Source: an uncultured beta proteobacterium
GTDB taxonomy: Bacteria; Pseudomonadota; Gammaproteobacteria; Burkholderiales; Rhodocyclaceae
Direction of reading: 5' to 3'
NCBI GenBank assembly: GCA_903886975.1
Contig: CAISOB010000032.1
Span: 1-64,000, forward strand
Length of the DNA stretch: 64,000 bases
In this document: piece by piece, positions 19,515-30,429 of the stretch
How positions within the stretch are numbered: the first letter of the stretch is position 1
Layout of the letters: every line of letters begins with the position of its first letter
Program-made: the position numbers and the translations under genes
Notes under the pieces: generated by a model
The model's database searches: none
Seen by the model: the letters and a program-made list of their open reading frames with translations, nothing else
Told to the model about the DNA's origin: nothing

Positions 19515-20624
19515 ATGAAAAATCATTTTGATAATCTCAGCTTGCGCCAGGTCACCCGCCGTTTTGGCGGGGGGCCCGGTGCCGGGAAGAAGGGCAGTGC
19601 GCCGGTACTTGCGGCGCTCGACGGCTTGTCGCTCGACGTGGCCAAAGGCGAATTCATCGCGCTGCTCGGTCCGTCGGGCTGCGGCAAGTCGACGGCGCTG
19701 AACTGCATCGCGGGACTGCTGGCCTTGTCCGAGGGTCAGATCCTGCTAGACGATAGGCGTATTGATCTGCTGCCACCGGAAGAGCGCGGATTCGGCATGG
19801 TCTTTCAGAACTATGCGCTGTTCCCGCACATGACGGTCGAGAAAAATATCGGTTTCGGCCTCCTGATGCGCGGGCTCCCCGAGCGGGAAATTGCGCAAAG
19901 GGTGGCCAAAGCGATCGACCTCGTGCAACTCGGCGCCCACACGCAAAAGCTTCCCGGCCAGATGTCGGGCGGGCAGCAGCAACGCGTGGCGATTGCCCGG
20001 GCGATCGTGATCGAACCGCCGTTGATCCTCATGGACGAGCCGCTGTCGAATCTCGATGCAAAACTGCGGCTCGAAATGCGAACGGAAATTCGCCGGATAC
20101 ATGGCGAACTGGGGCGCACGACGCTTTACGTGACGCACGACCAGGACGAAGCCCTGTCGCTTGCCGACCGGATCGTCGTGATGAAGGACGGAGTCGCGCA
20201 GCAAATCGGTACGCCGCAAATGGTCTACAGCCAGCCGCAGAATCTTGCGGTCGCGCGCTTCATGGGTTATCGCAACGAATTGCTGCTCGACGTCGTCGAA
20301 CAGCGCGATGGCGTGGGGCAACTCAAGGGACCGGGAATATCCATTTCCGGCACCGTGCGCGGCGATTTGGGAAGCAAGGCCGTGGCCGCTTTCCGGCCCG
20401 ACGATTGCTCGATCGTGCCGAATGACGTGTCGCCGGCAAACGCGTTGACTGCCCGGGTGGACGCTGTCGAGTATTACGGCAGGGAGACGCTTTTCATGCT
20501 CCGCACCCTCGACAACGTGCCGCTTTTCGTGCGGACGCAAGGCAGCGCAACGATTGGGGAAAGCCTGACGATTTCCATCCCGCGTGAGCGCATTCTGATC
20601 TACCCGCCGGAACAAGCGAAATGA
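19515..20624 (+). CDS. ABC transporter ATP-binding protein (PotA-like, TOBE domain)
   Basis: [66 protein letters not shown]. Confidence 0.95.
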   Translation: MKNHFDNLSLRQVTRRFGGGPGAGKKGSAPVLAALDGLSLDVAKGEFIALLGPSGCGKSTALNCIAGLLALSEGQILLDDRRIDLLPPEERGFGMVFQNYALFPHMTVEKNIGFGLLMRGLPEREIAQRVAKAIDLVQLGAHTQKLPGQMSGGQQQRVAIARAIVIEPPLILMDEPLSNLDAKLRLEMRTEIRRIHGELGRTTLYVTHDQDEALSLADRIVVMKDGVAQQIGTPQMVYSQPQNLAVARFMGYRNELLLDVVEQRDGVGQLKGPGISISGTVRGDLGSKAVAAFRPDDCSIVPNDVSPANALTARVDAVEYYGRETLFMLRTLDNVPLFVRTQGSATIGESLTISIPRERILIYPPEQAK

Positions 20625-21499
20625 TACAGGGCGCATCCGATAGGCCCGGCGCCTGGTGGAAGGACCTGACGTTCTGGATGCTGGCGCCGGCGACCCTGTT
20701 CATCCTGCTGGTGTTTGTCTACCCCTTCGTCGATGGACTGATCCTGTCTTTCAATCCGATGAACGGCGGCTACTTTGCCAACTACGAGAACTTCTTCAGT
20801 GATCCGCGCCTGTGGCAAACCATAGGCACGACGATGAAGCTCGCGTTGCCGGCGACTTTGATCAATGTCGGAGTCGCTATTCCTGTGGCCTACCGCCTGC
20901 GCAACAAATCGCCTTACCAGAAGCTTGCCACCACGATCATCACGATTCCATTGACGCTGGGAACCGTGCTGATCGCCCAGGGAATGCTGAGTTATTTCGG
21001 CCCGAACGGCTGGTTCTCGCAGTTGGTCCAGTGGCTGAATATTTGGGACGGCCCGGTCCGGCTGACGCATAATTACTGGGGCGTATTGATCTCGCTGGTC
21101 ATCTCGGGGTTTCCTTTCGTCTTCCTGCTCATCCTGTCGTACATCACGGGCATCGATCCCGTCCTGTCGCGCGCCGCCGCGACGCTCGGCGCGAATCCTT
21201 TCCGGCAGTTCAGACATATCGTCTTCCCCTTGCTGCTGCCGGGCCTGGCCATGTCTTTCGCGCTGTCCTTCGTGCAGGCCTTTTCGGTCTTCCCCTCGGC
21301 GATTCTGCTGGGCGCGCCGTCCGGGCCGACGCGCGTCATTTCGATCGCGGCCTATGAAGCGGCTTTCGAGAACTACGATTACTCCCTGGCGTCGGCCATC
21401 GCGATGATCATGGGCATTGTCCAGCTGGTCGTCGTTGCCCTTGTCCTGGGATTCCGACGCCTATCTTATCGCGGTCCCGTTACCGGAGGAAAAGGATGA
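20621..21499 (+). CDS. ABC transporter permease (PotB-like)
   Basis: Multi-TM, RAAATLGANPFRQFRHIVFPLLLPG EAA loop. Confidence 0.93.
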   Translation: MIQGASDRPGAWWKDLTFWMLAPATLFILLVFVYPFVDGLILSFNPMNGGYFANYENFFSDPRLWQTIGTTMKLALPATLINVGVAIPVAYRLRNKSPYQKLATTIITIPLTLGTVLIAQGMLSYFGPNGWFSQLVQWLNIWDGPVRLTHNYWGVLISLVISGFPFVFLLILSYITGIDPVLSRAAATLGANPFRQFRHIVFPLLLPGLAMSFALSFVQAFSVFPSAILLGAPSGPTRVISIAAYEAAFENYDYSLASAIAMIMGIVQLVVVALVLGFRRLSYRGPVTGGKG

Positions 21500-22374
21500 G
21501 CACCCTGTCGTTCTCTGCCCGGATGGGGAAAGCGTTGCCGGCCAAACTGGTCGGGCGCGCCTGGAACGCCACCATCGTCGGCTTGATGACATTCTTTCTG
21601 ATCAATATCGGCCTGATCGTCGCTTCGGTGGCGACGAGTTCGTTCGGCAAACGCTGGTTCAACACCTGGCTTCCCGACGGCTACACGACGCATTGGTACT
21701 TCGACGCATGGAAAGAGTTCCAGCTCAGCAGCGTGATGATCGTGACCATCCAGATTGTTCTTGCGGTTGTCATTCTGGCGATTGCGCTCGGTGTTCCCGC
21801 CGCCTATGCCCTGGCGCGTCGAGATTTCCGCGGCAAGAACCTGCTGATGGGCCTGTTCCTCTTGCCGCTGATGATTCCGCCGATCACCTACGGCATACCG
21901 CTGGCTACCGTGATGTACCGATTGGATCTTGCCGGCACCTTGACCGGTGTCATTATCGCCAATCTTCTGCCGGCACTTCCTTTTGTGATCCTGGTGATGA
22001 CGCCATTCATCGAGCAGATCGATACCAATCTCGAGTCCGCTGCCCGTGTTTTCGGCGCGAGCAACTTGCAACTGTTCCGCCATGTGCTGGTCCCGTTGCT
22101 GCTGCCGGGAATGCTGGCGGCGACGTTGCTGGTCGTGGTGCGCACCATTTCGATGTTCGAATTGACCTTCCTGACGGCCGGCCCGAGCACGCAGACCCTG
22201 GTTGTGTCCCTGTACTACGCGGTATTCGCAGCGGGCGTCAGGGCGCAGCAATCGATCGATGCCATGGCCATCGTGTACATGGTTGTTACCGTGACATGGC
22301 TGCTCATCGCCATGCGTTTTGTCAGCCCGACACAACTCGTCTCGCAAGTGCGGGAACAGCCGCAAGGGAACTAG
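21496..22374 (+). CDS. ABC transporter permease (PotC-like)
   Basis: Multi-TM, ESAARVFGASNLQLFRHVLVPLLLPG EAA loop; ATGA overlap with upstream permease. Confidence 0.93.
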   Translation: MSTLSFSARMGKALPAKLVGRAWNATIVGLMTFFLINIGLIVASVATSSFGKRWFNTWLPDGYTTHWYFDAWKEFQLSSVMIVTIQIVLAVVILAIALGVPAAYALARRDFRGKNLLMGLFLLPLMIPPITYGIPLATVMYRLDLAGTLTGVIIANLLPALPFVILVMTPFIEQIDTNLESAARVFGASNLQLFRHVLVPLLLPGMLAATLLVVVRTISMFELTFLTAGPSTQTLVVSLYYAVFAAGVRAQQSIDAMAIVYMVVTVTWLLIAMRFVSPTQLVSQVREQPQGN

Positions 22375-22375
22375 C

Positions 22376-23536
22376 GTGTCTAATTCGAGCGCCATGCCAC
22401 AGTCGATCAGACGGTGGACGCTAGAACACGTCTGCCCCTATTGGTGCGAGCGTATCGTCGATCCGCGCGGCGGTTATTTCGAGGCGCTCGACGAACGCGG
22501 CGAAGCCGTCCGGTCGCCGGCGAAGACGGCGCTCAATCAGGCCCGCCTCACCTATGTCCTCAGCCACGCCTCGATATTGGGCGGGAGCGCAAGCCTGCGG
22601 CGCGCTGCCGACCACGGCTTTGATTTCTTGCAGCGCAGCAGCGCGATCAATGGACGTTTCGAGGGATGGCACCGGAGTACAGACAACCAGGGTGCGATTC
22701 TGGATTCTGCGCGCGATACCTACGACCACGCGTTTGTGATTTTCGCCATGGCCTGGTACCACCGCGCGAGCCCTTCACCGGAAGCCTTGCGTCTGGCCGA
22801 GCAAGCCTTCACTTTTCTCGACGACAATCTGCGCGATGCCGTGCACGGCGGTTTTTTCGAAGAGTATCCGTCGATCGACAAGTTGCCGCGACGACAGAAC
22901 CCCCACATGCACCTTCTGGAGGCGATGTTGGCCATGCACGCCGCCACGGGCGAGAAGATCTGGCTGGAACGGGCGGCCGGTATCATTGAACTTTTCAAGG
23001 ATGTCTTTTTTGACCGGAAGACGGGCTCGCTCGCCGAGTTCTTCGATGCGAAGTGGAATGTCGCGCAGGGCAGTCCCGGTCTGCAGCGCGAGCCCGGCCA
23101 TCAGTTCGAATGGGTTTGGCTTCTGGGACAGTTCGCAAGTCAAGCCGGTGCCAATGACTTTGAGAAGTATGCAGAGGCGCTGTTTTCATTCGGCACCAAG
23201 CATGGTATCGACCCGGCCGGACGCTTGCGCGGCATCGTCATCGATGCGGTGAGTGCGGCCGGGACAGTACTTGCCGACAGCAAACTCCTATGGCCGCAGA
23301 CCGAGTACATCAAGGCTTGTATTGCCCGGTTCGAATCGACGCAGGAGGCGATCTACAAAGACGCGGCGTTTGCCCATCTGCATCTCGTGCGCACGCATTT
23401 CTTCCGCGATGACGGCGCCACCTGGATCAATCAGGTGTCGCGCGATGGTATTCCCATGGTCTCCGAAACACCGTCACGTATTCTCTACCACCTGTTCCTC
23501 GCGGCGGCCGAGTTGATGCGCATTGAGGAGTCTTGA
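22376..23536 (+). CDS. AGE-family (N-acylglucosamine 2-epimerase-like) epimerase/isomerase
   Basis: DRGGYFEALDERGE-like start, YDHAFVIFAMAWYHRA, NPHMHLLEAMLAMHAATGE, PGHQFEWVWLLGQF. Start GTG 22376 or ATG 22394. Confidence 0.88.
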   Translation: MSNSSAMPQSIRRWTLEHVCPYWCERIVDPRGGYFEALDERGEAVRSPAKTALNQARLTYVLSHASILGGSASLRRAADHGFDFLQRSSAINGRFEGWHRSTDNQGAILDSARDTYDHAFVIFAMAWYHRASPSPEALRLAEQAFTFLDDNLRDAVHGGFFEEYPSIDKLPRRQNPHMHLLEAMLAMHAATGEKIWLERAAGIIELFKDVFFDRKTGSLAEFFDAKWNVAQGSPGLQREPGHQFEWVWLLGQFASQAGANDFEKYAEALFSFGTKHGIDPAGRLRGIVIDAVSAAGTVLADSKLLWPQTEYIKACIARFESTQEAIYKDAAFAHLHLVRTHFFRDDGATWINQVSRDGIPMVSETPSRILYHLFLAAAELMRIEES

Positions 23537-23537
23537 T

Positions 23538-24593
23538 GTGAAAGTGAAGACGATTCAGGACGTGGCAAAGGCCGCTGGCGTGTCATCAACAAGCATATCC
23601 AACTACTTGAATGGTCGAATGGGCGAGATGCGCGTGGAAACGCAGCAGCGCATTGCCAAGGCGATCAAGCAACTCGGCTATACGCCAAACACGGCGGCCC
23701 GGCAGCTCAAGACTGGTTCCGCGCCTATCCTCGGCCTGCTCGTGCCCTCGGTGGTCAATCCTTATTTCGGCGAACTCGCGGTCGCCGTCGATGCGGCGGC
23801 GCAGCGTAAGGGCTACCGGGTCGTTCTCTGCAATACGCAGCGCGAGCCGGAACGCGAGCTGGCTTTCGTGCGCGAACTCGTCGCCTACGGGGTGCGCGGA
23901 ATACTTGCGGCGTCGTGTCTGCAAAATGTCGATGCCATGAGTTCGCTGATCCGGCGCGAAGTCGCTTTCGTCTTTTTCGAACCTCCGGGCGCCGGTCCCG
24001 GGATCGAGCGCGTTGATTTCGTTGCGATGAACAACGCGCTGGCCGCGGAAAGAGCCGTCGATTGCCTCGTTGCCCTGGGCCACACGGCAATTGCCTATGT
24101 CACGGCGACACCTCTGACGCCGCACCGCGTGGCACGTCTGCAGGGCTATCGGAATGCCTTGCGGCGCCATGGGCTCAGCGAAGGCGTGGTGATCACCGAC
24201 GAGGATATCCCGAGCCATTCATCGGCGCACAACGACGCCGGTCTTGCCCGCTTTGGCCACGTCGCTGCCGCCCATATCCTGACCATGCCGGCGCGCCCGA
24301 GCGCCGTGATCGCCATGAACGATCTCATTGCGCTCGGAATGATGGCGGCCTTTCACGAGCAGGGCGTGCGCATCCCGGACGAGATCTCGCTTGTCGGGAT
24401 TGACGACATCCAGCTTTCGAGTTTCACGTTTCCCGCGCTGACGACCGTCCGCCAGCCCTACCTGCAGATCGCGGAATCGGCAATCGAATGCGTTTGTGCG
24501 CGCATGGAAGACCCGACGCGAGCCAGCGCGACGATCGCGCTTGATCCGACGCTGATGCTACGCGCCTCGACCGCGGCGCGTACCGGCTACTGA
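23538..24593 (+). CDS. LacI-family transcriptional regulator
   Basis: VKTIQDVAKAAGVSSTSISNYLNGRMGEMRVETQQRIAKAIKQLGYTPNTAARQLKTG. Confidence 0.94.
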   Translation: MKVKTIQDVAKAAGVSSTSISNYLNGRMGEMRVETQQRIAKAIKQLGYTPNTAARQLKTGSAPILGLLVPSVVNPYFGELAVAVDAAAQRKGYRVVLCNTQREPERELAFVRELVAYGVRGILAASCLQNVDAMSSLIRREVAFVFFEPPGAGPGIERVDFVAMNNALAAERAVDCLVALGHTAIAYVTATPLTPHRVARLQGYRNALRRHGLSEGVVITDEDIPSHSSAHNDAGLARFGHVAAAHILTMPARPSAVIAMNDLIALGMMAAFHEQGVRIPDEISLVGIDDIQLSSFTFPALTTVRQPYLQIAESAIECVCARMEDPTRASATIALDPTLMLRASTAARTGY

Positions 24594-24603
24594 TACGGCT
24601 GCT

Positions 24604-25371
24604 TTAGCCGGGCTTCGCTCTTTGCAGCAGCGGGGTGACGAGATCCATCGGCAGCGGGAAGACGACGGTCGTGTTCTTGTCGGCGCCGATTACGGTGAGT
24701 GTTTCGAGATAGCGCAGCAGGATGGCTTGCGGTTCCTGGGCCAGGATTTTGGCCGCCTGGAATAACTTTTCGGCCGCCTGCAATTCGCCCTCGGCGTGGA
24801 TGACCTTGGCGCGGCGCTCGCGTTCGGCTTCGGCCTGCCTCGCGATGGCGCGGATCATCGATTCGGTCAGGTCGACCTGCTTGATTTCGACGTTGGCGAC
24901 CTTGATGCCCCAGGAACCGGTTTGCGCATCGAGCGCCTGTTGGATATCGAGATTCAGTCTTTCGCGTTCGGAAAGCATTTCGTCGAGGAGGTGCTTGCCG
25001 AGCACCGAGCGCAACATGGTCTGCGCCAACTGGCTCGTCGCGTTGAGAAAGTCTACGACCTGAATGATCGCCTGTTCCGCATTCACGACACGGAAGTAGA
25101 CGACCGCGCTGACCTTAACCGAGACGTTGTCGCGCGAAATCACGTCCTGCGTCGGCACTTCGAGGACGACGGTGCGCAGATCGACTCGCACCGCCTGTTG
25201 TATCAGCGGAACGAGGAAGACGATACCCGGCCCTTTCACACCCGAGAATCGCCCGAGGGTGAAAAAGACGCCGCGCTCATACTCGCGAAAGATTCTGATG
25301 GCTGACGGAAGGATCAGCATAACAATGAGAATCGCCACAAAAATACCAATCGAACCGGGAATCCAACTCAT
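24604..25371 (-). CDS. Slipin (SPFH/band 7 family)
   Basis: [67 protein letters not shown]. Confidence 0.93.
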   Translation of the reverse strand: MSWIPGSIGIFVAILIVMLILPSAIRIFREYERGVFFTLGRFSGVKGPGIVFLVPLIQQAVRVDLRTVVLEVPTQDVISRDNVSVKVSAVVYFRVVNAEQAIIQVVDFLNATSQLAQTMLRSVLGKHLLDEMLSERERLNLDIQQALDAQTGSWGIKVANVEIKQVDLTESMIRAIARQAEAERERRAKVIHAEGELQAAEKLFQAAKILAQEPQAILLRYLETLTVIGADKNTTVVFPLPMDLVTPLLQRAKPG

Positions 25372-25941
25372 TCAGGGCCTCCTTTGACGCTAACCTGTAC
25401 TCAGTCTAGGTCATCAGCGCTGTCGCAGCCAGGTTCATTCTTTCAATGGGGCATTGCGGCGACCTGCGGAGCCGCGAACGACGTGCACCGCTTGATTCGA
25501 GATGCTTCGCTTCGGCTATGGCCACTAGGCATTTGGCTTAGCGTTGCATGCTACTATGCCCGTTCCGTCATCGCCGAAGGGGGCCCGATTTGGCGACTTG
25601 CGGACCATAAGAAAGGTCTTTACCAAAGCCGAACAAAGCAGGCCCGCGCCAAATGACGAACAAGTTCAAGTTCAGTAGCGTCTTCAAGCCCCTTTGGTGC
25701 ACGCTCCTCGTCCAAGGTTCTTCTGTTGGTTTTCAACGTCTCTTTCGTTGGTTTCCGCAACAAGACCTTGGAACAAGGTCGTTACGCGGTCACCCTGAAC
25801 AGTGCTCGATACTGATGACGATTACTTGCGTTCCCGAACGCGTCATGTTCCTGCCCAATGCCGTGAAATGAAGGCTGCTCCAGATCACGCGGGCGCGGCG
25901 ACGCCGCGCCCGTCAATTGAATCAAACTCAAGGAGAATCAG

Positions 25942-26415
25942 ATGAAAGTCATCGTCGCCAGCGACAAAGCCGGATTCGAACTCAAGGAAAAAGTGAAAGC
26001 CAATCTGCAGGGCAAGGGCTGGGAGGTCGACGACGTCGGGCTTGCCGACGCGCAGGGCTATATGACTTACTTTACCGCTTCCGACAATCTGTGCCGCAAG
26101 ATCCAGGCCGGCGAAGCTGCGCAGGGCATTCTGATTTGCGGCACCGGTGCCGGAATGAACATCAACGCCAACAAGTACGACGGAATCTTCGCTGTCTCAT
26201 GCGAAAGCACCTTCTCGGCCAGAATGTGCCGCGTCGTCAACAACGCCAACGTGTTGACCATGGGCGGCAATATTGTCGGCCCGGGCGTTGCCTTCGAGAT
26301 CTGCGACACCTTCCTCAACACCGGCTTTACCGAAGGCATGCCGCCCGACCGCGCCGAATACCTGAAGACTTTGAGCGCCGACTTTCAGGACTTCCTGGCC
26401 GCCAAAAAGCAGTAG
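25942..26415 (+). CDS. RpiB/LacA/LacB family sugar-phosphate isomerase
   Basis: MKVIVASDKAGFELKEKVKANL...GILICGTGAGMNINANKYDGIFAV; SD AAGGAGA. Confidence 0.85.
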   Translation: MKVIVASDKAGFELKEKVKANLQGKGWEVDDVGLADAQGYMTYFTASDNLCRKIQAGEAAQGILICGTGAGMNINANKYDGIFAVSCESTFSARMCRVVNNANVLTMGGNIVGPGVAFEICDTFLNTGFTEGMPPDRAEYLKTLSADFQDFLAAKKQ

Positions 26416-26457
26416 TTTCCTGCGCCGTAGAGGATTATTCGCAGCGACTGGCGGCAT

Positions 26458-27708
26458 TCATTCCGCCAGTCGCTCGTCGATCAATTCGATCCAGTGCCGG
26501 ACCGGCGTTGCTGTGCCGCTTTGCAGGTGCGTCTGGCAGCCGATGTTGGCGGTGACGATGAGTGCCGGGGACGTGGCCTCAAGCGTCGCGAGCTTCTTGT
26601 CGCGCAATTGCTTGGACAGCTTGGGCTGAGTGAAGGAATAGGTACCGGCCGAGCCGCAGCACAGGTGCGCGTCAGCAACTGGTGACAGTTCGTAGCCGGC
26701 CGCGACGAGCAGCGCTTCGATCAGGCCGCGGATCTGCTGCCCATGCTGCAGGGTGCACGGCGAATGGAAAGCCACGGGCTGCCTGGCGCCGGCTTGGGGC
26801 AGCAGGGCGAGGAGTTCCTTCTGTTCGCCGGCGAGCACTTCCGAAACGTCGCGGGCCAGCGCCGAGACGCGCGCCGCTTTCGCGGCGTACGCCGGATCGT
26901 GTTTGAGCAGTTCGCCGTATTCGCGTACCTGCAAGCCACAGCCCGAAGCCGTCATGACGATGGCTTCGACCCCGGCCGATGCGTCGTCGATGTACGGCCA
27001 CCAGGCGTCTATCGTCCGGCGCATATCGTCAAGCGCCTGTTCCTGCGCCCCGAGATGGTAGCGCAGCGCGCCGCAGCACCCAGTGGCTGGCGTCAGGACT
27101 TCGATACCGAGGCGGTCGAGAATGCGCGAAAGCGCTGCGTTGGTATTTGGCGTCAACGCCTGCTGTCCGCACGAAGAGATCGCGATCATGCGCCGGGCAT
27201 GCACGGTCAAGGGCTTGCCGGGGCGTGTGCGATCCGCGGCAGGTATGGCCGCCGGCAGCTTGGCGGCCAGGGCCGCGGGCAAGAACGGGCGCAGCCACTG
27301 GCCGATGGCGACTGCCGATTGCAGCATCTCTTGCCGCGGAATTCCTTCGCCGAGAACAAAGCGGGTCGCCTTGTCGGCCGGCGAACGCGGTACCCGCTGG
27401 TCGACGACGGCGCGCCCGATATCGAGCAGGCGGTGATATTTGACGCCCGACGGGCAGGTCGTTTCGCAGGAACGGCAGGTGAGGCAGCGGTCGAGGTGCA
27501 CTTGCGTGCGGCGGCTGACCGGCTGGCCCTCGAGCACTTGCTTGATCAGGTAGATGCGGCCGCGCGGCCCGTCGAGTTCGTCGCCGAGCAGCTGATAGGT
27601 CGGGCAGGTGGCGTTGCAAAAGCCGCAGTGCACACAAGTGCGCAAGATGGCGTCGGCTTCGCGGCCGTCGTCGGTATCCTTGATGAAATCGGCAAGATCG
27701 GTCTGCAT
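26458..27708 (-). CDS. glcF: Glycolate oxidase iron-sulfur subunit
   Basis: Two CxxCxxC motifs (CVHCGFCNATCPTY, CLTCRSCETTCPSG), CCG motifs; adjacent to glcE and glcD. Confidence 0.93.
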   Translation of the reverse strand: MQTDLADFIKDTDDGREADAILRTCVHCGFCNATCPTYQLLGDELDGPRGRIYLIKQVLEGQPVSRRTQVHLDRCLTCRSCETTCPSGVKYHRLLDIGRAVVDQRVPRSPADKATRFVLGEGIPRQEMLQSAVAIGQWLRPFLPAALAAKLPAAIPAADRTRPGKPLTVHARRMIAISSCGQQALTPNTNAALSRILDRLGIEVLTPATGCCGALRYHLGAQEQALDDMRRTIDAWWPYIDDASAGVEAIVMTASGCGLQVREYGELLKHDPAYAAKAARVSALARDVSEVLAGEQKELLALLPQAGARQPVAFHSPCTLQHGQQIRGLIEALLVAAGYELSPVADAHLCCGSAGTYSFTQPKLSKQLRDKKLATLEATSPALIVTANIGCQTHLQSGTATPVRHWIELIDERLAE

Positions 27709-27714
27709 GCCGGT

Positions 27715-28821
27715 TCAGAACTCGGCGTACATGCGGCCGGGATTGAAAACGCCGTGCGGGTCGAAAGCGGCCTTGAGCTCGCGATGGATGCGCGCGAGCG
27801 GCGCCGCGAGCGGCTGGAAAACGCCGACCGCGGCTTTGGTCTCCGGGTCGGCGCGAAACAGCGTAGCGTGGCCGCCGGCTTGCGCAGCGGCTTGCCGTAT
27901 CGCCTGATGCTCGGCAGGGCTCGAGGCGTGCAGCCAGCGCTGGGCGCCGCCCCACTCGACGAACTGCGCGCCGGGCAGCGGCAGCGCCGGCGTCGTCGCC
28001 GGCACGGACAGCCGCCACAGCGCGGCGGCCCTTACCGCGAAGAAGCCATGGCTATGCTCGCGCAGGCTTATCCAGAATGCGCTCGCCTGATCCGCGGCGA
28101 CGCGCTGACCGCCGAGTTTTTGCGCTGCCGCACAGACCGCCGCCGAGGCGCCGGCGAGGCGAACATGCAGCGTATCGTCGACCCAGGCCGACGCAGAAAT
28201 CGGCAAGGGCTGGCCGCCCCATTCGTTGAGCCTAGCCAGTGCCAGGCTTTGCGAATTCTCACCGGGCAAGTCGAAACGTAGCGTCTGCTCGGCCAAAGCG
28301 ACGGGCAGAACCTTGAATGAAACCTCGACGACGAGGCCCAACGTGCCGAGGCTGCCGGCCAGGAGGCGCGATACGTCGTAGCCGGCGACATTCTTCATGA
28401 CCTGGCCGCCGAAGTTGAGCAGGCGTCCCTGTCCGTCGATGAGCTTCACGCCGAGGACAAAGTCACGCACGGCGCCGACGCGCGCCCGGCGCGGTCCGGC
28501 GAGTCCGGCAGCGAGACAGCCGCCGACGGTTGCCGCCGGGCCGAAATGCGGCGGTTCGAAAGCGAGCGACTGACCCTTTTCGGCAAGCGCTGCTTCGAGT
28601 TCGGCGAGCGGGGTTCCGCAACGCGCCGTGACGACGAGTTCGGTCGGTTCATAGGCCGCAAGGCCCGCGTACTCGCGCGTATCGAACAGCTCGCCGGAGA
28701 GCGCCTGGCCGTAGAAATCCTTGCTGCCGCCGCCGCGCAGACGCAGCGGCTTGCGCTCGGTCGTCGCGCTGCGAATGCGCTCGGACCAGCGCGCGAGGCA
28801 GGGGTCAAACGGGCCGTTCAT
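27715..28821 (-). CDS. glcE: Glycolate oxidase FAD-binding subunit
   Basis: RGGGSKDFYG, PATVGGCLAAGLAGPRR, VKLIDGQGRLLNFGGQVMKNVAGYDVSRLLAGSLGTLG. Confidence 0.93.
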   Translation of the reverse strand: MNGPFDPCLARWSERIRSATTERKPLRLRGGGSKDFYGQALSGELFDTREYAGLAAYEPTELVVTARCGTPLAELEAALAEKGQSLAFEPPHFGPAATVGGCLAAGLAGPRRARVGAVRDFVLGVKLIDGQGRLLNFGGQVMKNVAGYDVSRLLAGSLGTLGLVVEVSFKVLPVALAEQTLRFDLPGENSQSLALARLNEWGGQPLPISASAWVDDTLHVRLAGASAAVCAAAQKLGGQRVAADQASAFWISLREHSHGFFAVRAAALWRLSVPATTPALPLPGAQFVEWGGAQRWLHASSPAEHQAIRQAAAQAGGHATLFRADPETKAAVGVFQPLAAPLARIHRELKAAFDPHGVFNPGRMYAEF

Positions 28822-30323
28822 TAAACCTTCACCAGGGTCTGATCAGCGCTCATGCCGACCGCCGAATCGACGCTGTGCGTCAGGCGGTATTCGCGGCAAC
28901 GGGCGATGGTCGGAATGACTTTGCCGGGATTGAGCAGGCCGTCAGGGTCGAAGGCGCGCTTCACCGCGTGGAATATCTCGAGTTCATCGGGCGTGAATTG
29001 CGCGCACATCTGCGTGAGCTTCTCGACACCGACACCGTGTTCGCCGGTGATCGTGCCGCCAAGTTCGACGGAGAGTTCGAGAATCTCGCCGCCGAAAGCC
29101 GTCGCCCGCTCGAGTTGCCCAGGCAGATTGGCGTCGAACATGATCAGCGGATGCAGGTTGCCGTCGCCGGCGTGAAAGACGTTGGCGCAGCGCAGGCCGT
29201 AGCGCTGTTCCATTTCGGCGATGGCCAGCAGCATGTGCGCCAGGCTCTTGCGCGGAATCGTCCCGTCCATGCACAGATAATCGGGCGTGATGCGGCCGAC
29301 GGCGGGGAAAGCGGCCTTGCGCCCGGCCCAGAATTTGAGCCGTTCGGCTTCGCTTTGCGAAACGCGGATCATCGATGCGCCACAGCGTTCGAGCACGGCA
29401 CGCATGCGCGCCACTTCCTCGCCGACTTCCTCCGGCGTGCCGTCGGATTCGCAGAGCAGGATGGCTTCGGCCTCGAGATCGTAACCCGCCTTGGCGTACG
29501 GCTCGACGGCGTGGATCGCTTTCCTGTCCATCATTTCGAGGCCGGCCGGAATGATGCCGGCGGCGATGATGCCGGCCACCGCGTCGCCGGCCTTGCTCAC
29601 CTCGGCGAACGAGGCCACGATCACCTGCGCAAGTTCGGGCTTGGGCGTCAGTCTGACAGTCACTTCGGTGACCAGCGCCAGCATGCCTTCGGAGCCGATG
29701 TTGAGCGCCAGCAGGTCGTAGCCGGCTGCATCGAGCGCGGCGTTGCCAAATTCGACGATCTCTCCGGCGGCCGTCAGGCCGCGTATACGCAGCACGTTAT
29801 GCACGGTCAAGCCGTATTTGAGGCAATGCACGCCGCCGGAATTTTCGGCGACATTGCCGCCGATGCTGCAGGCGATCTGCGACGAAGGATCGGGCGCATA
29901 GTAAAGGCCATAGGGCGCCGCGGCCTCGGAGACGGCCAGATTGCGCACGCCGGGCTGCACGACAGCGGTACGCGCGAGCGGGTCGATGCGGACAATCTTC
30001 TTCAGCCTGGCGAGCGAAACGACAACACCGTCGGCATGCGGCAGCGCCCCGCCCGACAGGCCCGTCGCCGCGCCGCGCGGAATCATCGGCACCTTGAGCG
30101 CGCTGCAAACCCGGACGACGGCCTGCGCCTGCGCTTCGCTTTCGGGAAGCGCGACGATCAGCGGCATTTGGCGGTAAGCCATCATCCCGTCGCATTCGTA
30201 AGGGCGAACATCCTCTTTGTCGACGAGCAGGCTGTGCGCAGGCAGATGCTCGCGCAATCGCGCGAGCAAGAGCGCTTTGTCTACCGGAAAACGCGGCGCG
30301 GAGAATATTCCGTCATTGCTCAA
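28821..30323 (-). CDS. glcD: Glycolate oxidase subunit (FAD-linked oxidase)
   Basis: PMIPRGAATGLSGGALPHADGVVVSL, DPSSQIACSIGGNVAENSGGVHCLKYG, HAGDGNLHPLI, ITGEHGVGVEK. Confidence 0.95.
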   Translation of the reverse strand: MSNDGIFSAPRFPVDKALLLARLREHLPAHSLLVDKEDVRPYECDGMMAYRQMPLIVALPESEAQAQAVVRVCSALKVPMIPRGAATGLSGGALPHADGVVVSLARLKKIVRIDPLARTAVVQPGVRNLAVSEAAAPYGLYYAPDPSSQIACSIGGNVAENSGGVHCLKYGLTVHNVLRIRGLTAAGEIVEFGNAALDAAGYDLLALNIGSEGMLALVTEVTVRLTPKPELAQVIVASFAEVSKAGDAVAGIIAAGIIPAGLEMMDRKAIHAVEPYAKAGYDLEAEAILLCESDGTPEEVGEEVARMRAVLERCGASMIRVSQSEAERLKFWAGRKAAFPAVGRITPDYLCMDGTIPRKSLAHMLLAIAEMEQRYGLRCANVFHAGDGNLHPLIMFDANLPGQLERATAFGGEILELSVELGGTITGEHGVGVEKLTQMCAQFTPDELEIFHAVKRAFDPDGLLNPGKVIPTIARCREYRLTHSVDSAVGMSADQTLVKV

Positions 30324-30429
30324 GGGGAGTCCTCATCGACTAGACCAGTATAGCCCGTGCGCTGTGGCTACATGGAAATTGCCGGACTGGTCAGACCGAG
30401 GCGGCTCCGGATAATTCCGAAGGAATTCC

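Noticed and set aside
25384-25871. Short plus-strand ORFs between slipin and the RpiB-like gene
   Set aside because: No SD, no motif, and composition differs from neighbouring genes.
28875-30353. 492-aa plus-strand ORF
   Set aside because: Antisense to glcD; His/Arg/Asp-rich shadow composition.
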